Assembly: GCA_030613045.1 (NCBI GenBank)
Contig: JAUWMS010000051.1
Coordinates: forward strand, 1 to 9,941
Direction of reading: 5' to 3'
DNA length: 9,941 bases
From: Candidatus Latescibacterota bacterium
GTDB taxonomy: Bacteria > Latescibacterota > 4484-107
Position 1 is the stretch's first letter; every line of letters begins with the position of its first letter. Made by a program: the position numbers and the translations under genes. The notes under the pieces were generated by a model that was not told where the DNA came from, did not search any database, and saw only the letters and a program-made list of their open reading frames with translations. Below, piece by piece: positions 1-6,071 of this stretch.

Positions 1-207
1 GAACATCGCCGGAAGATATGCCGCCAGATTGTTCCCGCAGCACCCATTCCACCCCCGCCGATCCACATCCTCCGCATCCGAAATAAAACAAGGAGTCGTC
101 GTCAGCGGCAGCGTCCCCTGCTCGTGCCCGATGATTAGATCCACCTTGCCCTCGGCAAACAATCCGCGAACTGTTTCTCTCAGGTTATTTTCTACCACAG
201 CGTTCAA
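1..207 (-). CDS. Iron-sulfur protein of the Hdr/MvhD-associated type, 5' part only
   Basis: The frame is open for 69 codons from a TTG at 207 to the left edge, so the gene is truncated by the window. A GAGG lies six bases upstream of the TTG, which decides this start; no ATG is available in frame. The visible N-terminus has an IIGHEQGTLPL segment, a TTPCFI segment, an ISDAEDVDRRGWNGCC segment and CGNNLAAYLP. This resembles the start of ferredoxin-like proteins related to F420-hydrogenase beta subunits that are often encoded beside mvhD and hdrA. The cysteines at residues 40, 56 and 57 are candidates for cofactor ligands. It lies about 106 bases downstream of mvhD on the same strand, so they are probably one operon acting in soluble electron transfer. 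Family assignment comes from recognition of the N-terminus only; the cluster-binding domains are outside the window. Confidence 0.55.
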   Translation of the reverse strand, partial: MNAVVENNLRETVRGLFAEGKVDLIIGHEQGTLPLTTTPCFISDAEDVDRRGWNGCCGNNLAAYLPAMF

Positions 208-222
208 TCCCTTCCTCTTTGC

Positions 223-322
223 AATGAGTAATGAACAATGAAGAATAAACAATTCCCCACCCAACCCCCAAAATTCGGGAGGGGAAAGAACATTGCTCAT
301 TACTCATTATTCATTATTCATT
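223..322. repeat. Intergenic foldback with inverted heptamer arrays (copy 1)
   Basis: The left arm reads on the plus strand as consecutive heptamers AATGAGT, AATGAAC, AATGAAG, AATAAAC (223-250). The right arm reads on the minus strand as AATGAAT, AATGAAT, AATGAGT, AATGAGC (322 down to 295). Bases 223-240 and 291-308 are inverted complements with 17 of 18 matches. Inside them a second stem pairs 253-262 with 277-286 (9 of 10). The core includes CCACCCAACCC at 257-267. It lies between mvhD and the next gene and overlaps the mvhD stop. The transcript could fold into a long hairpin, but there is no clear U-tract, so it is not called a terminator. Confidence 0.8.
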
Positions 323-745
323 GATTTTTCTCACCAACCGCTTTGCCGGTCCCAACGTCCGCACGTCCTCCGTCACACCCCGGATCACCTCGGCGAACTT
401 CTCTCCCTCCGCCGCGCTCACCCACGAAAACTGCACCCGTCCCGGCTCGACCCCGATGTGCTCCAGAAAACGCTGGAACAACACAAACTTCCGCCGCGCC
501 GCGTAGTTGCCGCTGATATAATGACAATCCCCCGGATGACATCCCGACACCAGCACCCCATCTATGCCATCCTGAAGCGCCCTCAGAATATACAGCGGAT
601 TCACCCGCCCCGAACACGGCACGCGGATCACCCGCACGTTCGGCGGATACTGAATGCGTCCGATCCCCGCGAGATCCGCTCCCGCGTAACTGCACCAATT
701 GCACAGGAACGCGAGAATTTTTGGCTCCCACTGCTGATCCGTCAT
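314..745 (-). CDS. mvhD: Hydrogenase iron-sulfur subunit MvhD/FlpD
   Basis: This 143-residue protein has the length and motifs of the MvhD/FlpD family, a small [2Fe-2S] protein that passes electrons between a hydrogenase or formate dehydrogenase and heterodisulfide reductase HdrA in cytoplasmic complexes. Visible cysteines are C15 and C18 (LCNWCSYAGAD), C44 (RVPCSGRV), C69 and C74 (VSGCHPGDCHY), all in the positions expected for the family. The ATG at 745 is chosen because a strong AGGAGG lies just upstream; the same frame stays open further upstream without family similarity. The gene follows the endonuclease gene by 70 bases and precedes a related iron-sulfur gene. No hdrA is visible upstream, where a restriction-modification pair stands instead. 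The final codons (Asn, Glu, stop) fall inside a heptamer repeat array. Confidence 0.9.
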   Translation of the reverse strand: MTDQQWEPKILAFLCNWCSYAGADLAGIGRIQYPPNVRVIRVPCSGRVNPLYILRALQDGIDGVLVSGCHPGDCHYISGNYAARRKFVLFQRFLEHIGVEPGRVQFSWVSAAEGEKFAEVIRGVTEDVRTLGPAKRLVRKINE

Positions 746-815
746 GATCCCTCCTGTAAAAGGTGATTCGAAGCAAGATGCATCGTCGCTTGATTCACAA
801 AAATTGGCGTGTCCG

Positions 816-1571
816 TCAATGCTTAGCTGAATTGAACTGCACGATCTTTTCCCACAAGATTTTCCCTTCAGCGTTGCAGAACATCTCCATAAACTCCAAG
901 GTAAATTTATTGATAACCTTGGCATACTCCTCCATGAATTGCTCGTTCTTCTCTTTAGCCTTATGGCCGAGAGGTTCAATGAGATCAGTGTATAGAGCCT
1001 CGTTTCCGGAAACAAAGGCCCAAAATCTTTGCCCGCACAATTTCAAATAATCCCCCTTATCTGGGACATTGTCTTTGCCATAACAACAACCATTGACCGC
1101 CACCACATTCGTAGAAGAAGATACGTTGCTTCCTAAAATTCTCTTGGCTTTTCTGAAGTTATCTTTCATTCTGTTGATCTGACTGCTATTCCCCCAGTTT
1201 GGTCCAGACTTGATAGAAACAAGATACTTGGTGTGGTCCTTTTCAAATTCGAGATCAATCCCTTCTGCGGACGATTTGCCTCCGCTGTAAGCTCGACCAC
1301 AGACAAAGATAGCCAGCTCTTCGAGAAACCCGCCGAATAGCCCCTCTTCCTGAGAGGATAGAAAAGCATCCAGAATGGTCTGCACAAAGTCCCCTGCTGT
1401 GTTGATATTCTTGGCTTTGAACAGATATGGATTCTTTCGTTTTATGACGTCTTTCAATCTCAACTTCTTGAGCTTCTCCAGCCGTTTCTGATGAAACTCA
1501 GGGATATTCGATTCTACGTAGTCAATGATCTCTTGCTGAGTAATGTAGCCCCTACTTAGCCCATTCTTCAA
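816..1571 (-). CDS. PmeII-family type II restriction endonuclease
   Basis: The 251-residue protein matches, from memory of the family, PmeII-type restriction endonucleases, which cut the DNA sequence that the partner methyltransferase protects. Family-like blocks are KRKNPYLFKAKN (45-56), SSQEEGLFGGFLEELAIF (72-89), SSAEGIDLEF (100-109), SIKSGPNWGNSSQ (119-131), AVNGCCYG (158-165) and EPLGHKAKEKNE (199-210). A PD-(D/E)XK-like active site can be placed at D106 and S119-I-K121, with Ser replacing the usual acidic residue; E82-E84-E85 may supply another acid. The TTG at 1571 starts 20 bases before the methyltransferase stop, so translation is probably coupled to that gene. No better start is visible except non-standard ATT codons. 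The recognition sequence cannot be read from the protein. Base composition is visibly more A+T-rich than the flanking metabolic genes. Confidence 0.82.
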   Translation of the reverse strand: MKNGLSRGYITQQEIIDYVESNIPEFHQKRLEKLKKLRLKDVIKRKNPYLFKAKNINTAGDFVQTILDAFLSSQEEGLFGGFLEELAIFVCGRAYSGGKSSAEGIDLEFEKDHTKYLVSIKSGPNWGNSSQINRMKDNFRKAKRILGSNVSSSTNVVAVNGCCYGKDNVPDKGDYLKLCGQRFWAFVSGNEALYTDLIEPLGHKAKEKNEQFMEEYAKVINKFTLEFMEMFCNAEGKILWEKIVQFNSAKH

Positions 1572-2394
1572 ATATCTCGAATTGGACCTGCGTTACGTTC
1601 TGCTTGGCGAGATCGTAAAATTCTCTTAGGGTGTCAATTCCAACAGAATTTCTACGCATTTGTTGAGCAACATGACACGTGGTTCCTGAACCGACAAAGG
1701 GATCAAGCACCAAATCATATTCTTTAGTGAACAATTTGATAAACCATTCTGGCAATGCTTCAGGAAACACGGCGCTATGTTTTCTGTTGTTGCATTCTGT
1801 GGCTAACCTTAACACATTGGTCGGATATGCTTTATCCCGATTCAGCCAATTAGAGACATTTTTGCCAAACCCACTGCCGACTTTAGAATTATCGCGAATT
1901 TTATCCGTTACACTCAATCTCTTCAATCTGGTTTTTGCCCAATCCCCCATCGGAACCATCACGGCTTCCTGATACATATTAAATTTCTTTTCCTTATTGA
2001 ATTGTAGGCAACGCTCCCATGCATCACGAAAGCGATTAGGCCATTTCCCTGGGAAGCAGTTTTTCTTATGCCAGATAAATTCCTCGGTCCATAACCACCC
2101 TTGTTTCCGCATCTCCAAAATTAATTCAATCACATAAGTATGCCGTTCGCCATTGACCGCCTTTTCTTTAATATTCAAAACAAAGGTACCATCTGGCTTC
2201 AGCACTCTGAGCATTTGTTGCGATCTAAGCAGAAACCATTCCACATATTTGTCGGGCTTGATTCCTCCGTAAGTGCTTGAGCGACTGTCTGCATAAGGAG
2301 GTGATGTAATAATCAGATCAAACGTATTTTCCGGGAAATCGGAAAGAATCTCCAAACAATCTCCCAAGTAGATGTCAGATCTTATCTCTTTCAT
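1552..2394 (-). CDS. Type II DNA methyltransferase, beta class (N4-cytosine/N6-adenine)
   Basis: This 280-residue site-specific methyltransferase transfers a methyl group from S-adenosylmethionine to DNA and protects host sites from the adjacent endonuclease. The catalytic motif IV TSPPY is at residues 30-34 and the SAM-binding motif I DPFVGSGTT at 231-239, followed by GID at 252-254. Motif IV before motif I marks the beta class, and SPPY is more usual for N4-cytosine enzymes, although adenine modification cannot be excluded. The region between the motifs (about 110-225) should contain target recognition. The length is normal for a complete enzyme. The ATG at 2394 has only a weak AAGG about 11 bases upstream. 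Its 3' end overlaps the endonuclease start by 20 bases, so methyltransferase is made first, the protective gene order. Confidence 0.93.
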   Translation of the reverse strand: MKEIRSDIYLGDCLEILSDFPENTFDLIITSPPYADSRSSTYGGIKPDKYVEWFLLRSQQMLRVLKPDGTFVLNIKEKAVNGERHTYVIELILEMRKQGWLWTEEFIWHKKNCFPGKWPNRFRDAWERCLQFNKEKKFNMYQEAVMVPMGDWAKTRLKRLSVTDKIRDNSKVGSGFGKNVSNWLNRDKAYPTNVLRLATECNNRKHSAVFPEALPEWFIKLFTKEYDLVLDPFVGSGTTCHVAQQMRRNSVGIDTLREFYDLAKQNVTQVQFEIFEEWAK

Positions 2395-2458
2395 AGAATC
2401 ATTAACCTTCTTTCTGAAGCGTCCAGACCTTGCCCGTTTGTGCCTTCACCTTCGGCAC

Positions 2459-2776
2459 TCAAACCATCCTCACCCCAGTCTCCAGAATCTCCTTAACAAA
2501 CGGATCCTCCGGCGTAAAATCACCGGGGCGATAGGGCATCACCTCAAGTTCAGAACTCACCGAAAGCGTGATCGGCCTGATTTTACTTCGATCGCTTATC
2601 CGAATGCCCTCAAATACCTCCGACACAAGCGCAAGATCTATATCGCTCCACTCATCGTAATGGCCGTTTGCATAACTTCCGAAAAGCACAGCCTGTTGGA
2701 TCGGGATGTTATTTCTTCTCAGAGCAACAAGGTATTTATCTATGGTATCTACGACTCGATCCGGGATTTGAGCCAT
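2459..2776 (-). CDS. mntA: MNT-domain nucleotidyltransferase antitoxin (MntA-like)
   Basis: This 105-residue protein is a minimal nucleotidyltransferase. It contains the exact GSX10DXD signature of the fold: G33-S34, then ten residues, then D45-I-D47 (FGSYANG to SDIDLAL). The third acidic position on the following strand appears to be E78 in ELEVMPYR rather than Asp. In characterised HEPN/MNT systems the MNT protein neutralises the HEPN toxin, in one case by AMPylating it. Whether this copy does so is inference. The ATG at 2776 has AAGGAG eight bases upstream and lies 28 bases inside the end of the HEPN gene, so the two proteins are translationally coupled. Its stop is followed in frame by a GTG and 17 more sense codons. 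Confidence 0.88.
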   Translation of the reverse strand: MAQIPDRVVDTIDKYLVALRRNNIPIQQAVLFGSYANGHYDEWSDIDLALVSEVFEGIRISDRSKIRPITLSVSSELEVMPYRPGDFTPEDPFVKEILETGVRMV

Positions 2777-3144
2777 TGATAATACTCCTTAATCTTTGTA
2801 TAGTATTGATCGGCATAATCTTTTGTACAGCGTTTATAAAATTCCCGCTTGTATTCTGGGTATCTGGCCTCAAGATTAAAATCATTCACTTCATCAAGAA
2901 ATATTCTTTGCTCTTGTGTTAATCTCAAAGAGGAATGCTCCGCCAATCTCACAAGATTATGCGTCTTAGGCGGCACCTTATTTTCGTTGTTGAACACATA
3001 GATCGCTTTCAGGGCTTTTTCCAATACCAGATGCCCGATGAACAGACACCAATCGTATTTTTCCGACATAAACAAACTCTCAGACGCTTCCAAATCGTGT
3101 TCTGCGCTTTCAAGCCAATAAGCAATGTGTTCCTCTATCGTCAC
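2749..3144 (-). CDS. HEPN-domain protein, putative toxin partner of MntA
   Basis: The 131-residue all-helical protein fits the PF05168 type of HEPN domain. Visible marks are W10 and the AEHDLEAS segment (14-21), the helix FIGHLVLEKALKAIYV (35-50), THNLVRLAEH (61-70) and ARYPEYK (93-99). The GTG at 3144 is chosen because AAGGAG lies seven bases upstream. It precedes and overlaps the MNT gene, the usual HEPN/MNT arrangement. The RX4-6H RNase motif of classical HEPN toxins is not visible: there is no histidine after residue 70 and none suitably spaced from an arginine. RNase activity is therefore doubtful; it may be a non-catalytic binding partner or act in another way. Confidence 0.85.
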   Translation of the reverse strand: MTIEEHIAYWLESAEHDLEASESLFMSEKYDWCLFIGHLVLEKALKAIYVFNNENKVPPKTHNLVRLAEHSSLRLTQEQRIFLDEVNDFNLEARYPEYKREFYKRCTKDYADQYYTKIKEYYQWLKSRIES

Positions 3145-3208
3145 CGGTATTCTCCTTACGAGCTACAAAGGTCTCTCTGATACTTCACCTTCCGCTTGTT
3201 CAAACGCA

Positions 3209-3538
3209 CTACGCCCCCTCGTTCTCTTGGATTTGCTGCTCGATCTCGTCCCGATGTGAGCGGAAATAAGCCCAGGCATTCGCCAGGTCCTCAGCGCGCA
3301 ACGTCGGATAGCACCGCAATAAATCCGCTTCACTAGTGCCCAGCTTCCTGGCCTGTACCAATAGCCAAACCGGAATTCGAGTGCGAACGATGCACGGTTC
3401 GCCGCCACAGACCCCGGGGATACTGTCAATATCCGGAAAAGCGTCGCCCAGATCGCGCACCACCCATTGAAGCAACTGAGCCTTTTCTGCCCGCGTCATA
3501 GTGGACAACAGAGGCTCGACCTCTTGAAAACTATTCAT
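3209..3538 (-). CDS. DUF433 family protein, antitoxin-like
   Basis: This 109-residue protein carries the DUF433 signature: PGVCGGEPCI (41-50), TRIPVW (53-58) and YPTLRAEDL (77-85), followed by a helical acidic tail. DUF433 proteins have a winged-helix-like fold and commonly act as antitoxins to an adjacent DUF5615 PIN-like nuclease. No DUF5615 gene is present here; only 64 bases separate the stop from the next gene, a HEPN protein. The ATG at 3538 overlaps the stop of the sialidase-like gene as ATGA, so translation is probably coupled to that gene. The N-terminal segment MTRAEKAQLLQW precedes the core and is seen in some relatives. Role as an antitoxin is inference from the family. Confidence 0.85.
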   Translation of the reverse strand: MNSFQEVEPLLSTMTRAEKAQLLQWVVRDLGDAFPDIDSIPGVCGGEPCIVRTRIPVWLLVQARKLGTSEADLLRCYPTLRAEDLANAWAYFRSHRDEIEQQIQENEGA

Positions 3539-4641
3539 GGTGGATCACCCTCTTCCAAAGTTCTACAACGCTCCTTCGCATCCACCTCCCCCAGCTTGAA
3601 GCGAACACCGACAATATAAGGCTCCTCCCCTTCCGTCCAGTGCCCGTACGTAGTCGCGACGAACGTGCCGTCGGGCAACAGCTCCAGTCCGGGATAGGCG
3701 CAGTCGCCCCCCTTCAGATTGTCCATCAATCGCACGCGGTACTGGCCCTCGCGCCCCTCGACGATATCGTCGTACGTGCCCACCCACGCCACCCAATCCC
3801 CATAGGTCGGCGTATCGTGCGCCATATCGCGGAAAGTAATCACCAACCTTCCGTCGTGCGCATACCGGGCGGTGTGCCGGTCTCCGGTCAACGCGCCGGG
3901 CAACTCGCTCGGATCCGACCAGGTCTCCCCCTCGTCGTCGGACAAGATGACGAACGCATTGAACTGCCGACTATTCTCCCGAAGCAGCACGGCCAGTTGC
4001 CGCCCATCGGGCGAGCGCAGCAGCCCCGGCTCGCACAGGTGCGCGGTCGGATGCTCCGCGATCACCACAGGTTCGTTCCACGTCAGACCGCCGTCTTTCG
4101 AGAGCGTCTTGAACACCTGAAACTTCGCGCCCTTCCCCGTATTGCGTAAATATCGTCCGTCGTCGTGGAACAGGGCCATAAGGTTGCCGTTCTTCAGCCG
4201 TCCGAGACTCGCCATCGCCACGATCCCGCCGAAATCTCCGATGGGCGCAAGCGGCGTCCACATTTTTCCATCGTCCTCCGAGACCGCCATGCGGATCGGA
4301 TAGAGCCCGGAAAACATAATCAGCCGTTTCACGCCCTCCGGATCCACCACGCGGTAAATCGTAGGCACCTCCTTCGACGTAGCCCAGTTATCGGGCACAG
4401 GCAGGCGCTCGGACCAGGTCCATCCCCCGTCGGCGCTCCGCTTCATCACAATCGCTCCCCTACCGTGGCCCTTGGGATACACCGCGATCATCGTCCTCTG
4501 GTCTTCTAACAACACCGTAGTGGGATGCCCGAGATATTGCCCCGGTTCGCTGTCCACGATAACCTGGCGCCGGGTCTCGTGGGCCATATCAATAAAGGGA
4601 ATCGTGTACCCGCCGGGCGGTGAAATGGATGGCTCGTTCAT
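3535..4641 (-). CDS. Sialidase-like Asp-box (BNR repeat) protein
   Basis: This 368-residue protein is a six-bladed beta-propeller of the sialidase superfamily. Four Asp-box motifs (S-x-D-x-G-x-x-W) are visible: SADGGWTW (69-76), SEDDGKMW (121-128), SKDGGLTW (181-188) and SDDEGETW (234-241). Their spacing is that of propeller blades. Candidate active-site arginines include those in RHTARY (255-260) and TFRDMAH (269-275), but the arginine triad was not confirmed. There is no signal peptide, so the protein is predicted cytoplasmic. Many such proteins do not act on sialic acid, and the substrate is unknown. The ATG at 4641 has GAGGG about eight bases upstream. The stop overlaps the DUF433 start by four bases. 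The gene is separated from the sigma factor by a 126-base gap that holds a foldback repeat. Confidence 0.82.
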   Translation of the reverse strand: MNEPSISPPGGYTIPFIDMAHETRRQVIVDSEPGQYLGHPTTVLLEDQRTMIAVYPKGHGRGAIVMKRSADGGWTWSERLPVPDNWATSKEVPTIYRVVDPEGVKRLIMFSGLYPIRMAVSEDDGKMWTPLAPIGDFGGIVAMASLGRLKNGNLMALFHDDGRYLRNTGKGAKFQVFKTLSKDGGLTWNEPVVIAEHPTAHLCEPGLLRSPDGRQLAVLLRENSRQFNAFVILSDDEGETWSDPSELPGALTGDRHTARYAHDGRLVITFRDMAHDTPTYGDWVAWVGTYDDIVEGREGQYRVRLMDNLKGGDCAYPGLELLPDGTFVATTYGHWTEGEEPYIVGVRFKLGEVDAKERCRTLEEGDPP

Positions 4642-4696
4642 AGGGTATCCCTCGTTTCAACAACCCCTCGTTCCTTCGTGGTCCGAACTTCAGACT

Positions 4697-4751
4697 AAGG
4701 TTGAAGGTTGAGGTTGAGACCACCCGACCCAGCCTTTCTTAACCTCAACCT
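4697..4751. repeat. Intergenic foldback with heptamer-like arms (copy 2)
   Basis: On the plus strand the left arm holds AAGGTTG, AAGGTTG and AGGTTGA in tandem (4697-4717). Bases 4705-4718 pair with 4738-4751 over 14 positions including one G-U pair, with a loop of 19 bases. The loop holds CCACCCGACCC at 4720-4730, which differs by one base from the core of the foldback at 223-322. It starts 17 bases beyond the sigma factor stop, in that gene's 3' region. There is no U-tract after the hairpin in the minus-strand transcript, so intrinsic termination is not supported. Confidence 0.75.
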
Positions 4752-4767
4752 GCTGTTCTTTCGGCAT

Positions 4768-5628
4768 CTATTCCAAATAAGGACGCAATCTTCTGCTCCG
4801 GGAAATATGACGCAACCTGCGAAGCGCCTTCTCCTTGATCTGGCGAATGCGCTCCCGCGTCAGTCCATAGCACTCCCCGATTTCATCTAAGGTGAGCGAT
4901 TCCTCCCGCCCAATGCCGTAATACAACCGAATGATCTCAGCCTCCCGCCCTTCGAGGCTGCTCAATGCGACCTCGATCTGCTGTCGGAGCGAATCGTCCA
5001 TCACGTCCTCCTCCGGCGTGGCATGGCTTTCATCGTGAATCAGATCGAAGAGGCTGCTGTCGTCGTTGTCTTTGCCGAGCGGTGCGTCGAGCGAACGGTG
5101 TCGCCGCCCATTGCTGAGCGTCTTGGCGACCTCCTTGGGAGACATATCCAGTCTCTTGGCAATGTCCTCCGCACTCGGGGGCTTTTCCATCTCCTGCTCC
5201 AAAAGGGCGGAGGCTTTGGAGATTTTGTAGAGCGCCCCCACGCGATTGAGGGGCATCCGCACGATACGCGCCTGCTCGGCCAGCGCCGTGAGAATGGACT
5301 GCCGAATCCACCACACCGCATACGAAATGAACTTAAAGCCCCGCTCTCCATCGAACCGCTCGGCGGCTTTGATAAGACCCACATTCCCCTCGTTGATCAG
5401 ATCCCCGAGGGGCATCCCCTGATTTTGATACCCCTTAGCCACACTCACCACAAAACGCAGATTGGCCTGAACGAGTTTGTCTCTGGCCTTCTGATCGCCT
5501 TCCCGGATGCGTTCGGAAAGCGCCACTTCTTCCTCGGAGCACAGAGGATGATGTTCGCCCAATTCCTCTAAGTATTTGGCCAGCGCCCCGCCCTCTCTGC
5601 TCAATGGTATCTTGGAAAATTTGCTCAA
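4768..5628 (-). CDS. RpoD/SigA-family RNA polymerase sigma factor
   Basis: This 286-residue sigma-70 factor directs core RNA polymerase to promoters. Region 1.2 lies around residues 16-48 and region 2 around 50-120, with the conserved LINEGNVGLIKAAERFD (78-93) and the -10 recognition helix in FKFISYAVWWIRQSI (98-112). Region 3 follows at about 130-205. Region 4.2, the -35-binding helix-turn-helix, is at 245-273 (LTLDEIGECYGLTRERIRQI). It lacks region 1.1, as do the short primary sigma factors of Bacteroidota and related groups, so it may be the housekeeping factor; a group 2 paralogue cannot be excluded. The TTG at 5628 is chosen because AGGAGG lies seven bases upstream and the sequence starts as expected for the family. 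A foldback repeat lies directly downstream. Confidence 0.95.
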   Translation of the reverse strand: MSKFSKIPLSREGGALAKYLEELGEHHPLCSEEEVALSERIREGDQKARDKLVQANLRFVVSVAKGYQNQGMPLGDLINEGNVGLIKAAERFDGERGFKFISYAVWWIRQSILTALAEQARIVRMPLNRVGALYKISKASALLEQEMEKPPSAEDIAKRLDMSPKEVAKTLSNGRRHRSLDAPLGKDNDDSSLFDLIHDESHATPEEDVMDDSLRQQIEVALSSLEGREAEIIRLYYGIGREESLTLDEIGECYGLTRERIRQIKEKALRRLRHISRSRRLRPYLE

Positions 5629-5740
5629 CGATCTCCCTCCTATTTGAGGGTTATGAAAAATGAGAAGAAAAAAACGGATTCAAGACTCGGGCAAGGCGCG
5701 GCCCCGCACCACGATGAAGAACCGCCCCCACCGGAAAAAC

Positions 5741-6004
5741 CTACTCTGCCTGAGATGCGGACTTGTCGAAGGCATTATAGAGCAACCCAATAAGCCAGCC
5801 CCCGATGAACCCATCCACAAACCCGTACACGAGGCCAAGCAGCGCTCCGACGAAGCTCACGGAATATCCGAAGTAGAACTGCTTCAATACAATCAGAGTC
5901 TCACCTCCACCTCGAGCCATAATCCAGAGCGTAGCGAAAAAGACCGTTGCGCCCCAGAGGATTCCGAGAGCAAGCCCCAAAGAAACCTTGTTGATCTTCA
6001 CCAT
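5741..6004 (-). CDS. Small holin-like membrane protein
   Basis: This 87-residue protein has two hydrophobic segments, about 8-29 (LGLALGILWGATVFFATLWIM) shortened here as LGLALGILWG onward, and 47-77, a glycine-rich stretch containing FVGALLGLVYGFVDG and GGWLIGLL. A short hydrophilic tail follows. It resembles small proteins commonly annotated as bacteriophage holin or membrane-associated protein in non-phage contexts. No lysis genes are nearby, so a lytic role is not supported and the function is unknown. The ATG at 6004 is preferred over an in-frame GTG at 6010 because AAGGAGG is five bases upstream of the ATG and would overlap the GTG. It lies 67 bases after the glycosidase gene and 112 bases before the sigma factor. 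Confidence 0.7.
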   Translation of the reverse strand: MVKINKVSLGLALGILWGATVFFATLWIMARGGGETLIVLKQFYFGYSVSFVGALLGLVYGFVDGFIGGWLIGLLYNAFDKSASQAE

Positions 6005-6071
6005 TCTCACCTCCTTATGTACTGGGTTGGAGTATTTGGGTGAATTTTACGCAAATAAAGTGGCTCCCTCG

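Noticed and set aside
746..1015. N-terminal extension of mvhD into the endonuclease gene
   Set aside because: The extra 90 residues show no family similarity and a strong ribosome site marks the ATG at 745.
3640..4149. Plus-strand ORF of 169 codons opposite the sialidase-like gene
   Set aside because: Shadow; the minus strand holds four Asp boxes with regular spacing.
5023..5571. Plus-strand ORF of 182 codons opposite the sigma factor
   Set aside because: Shadow of an unmistakable sigma-70 coding sequence.
5680..5725. Possible intrinsic terminator before the sigma factor gene
   Set aside because: The GC-rich stem is only about six pairs and the T-run lies too far downstream to form a convincing terminator.
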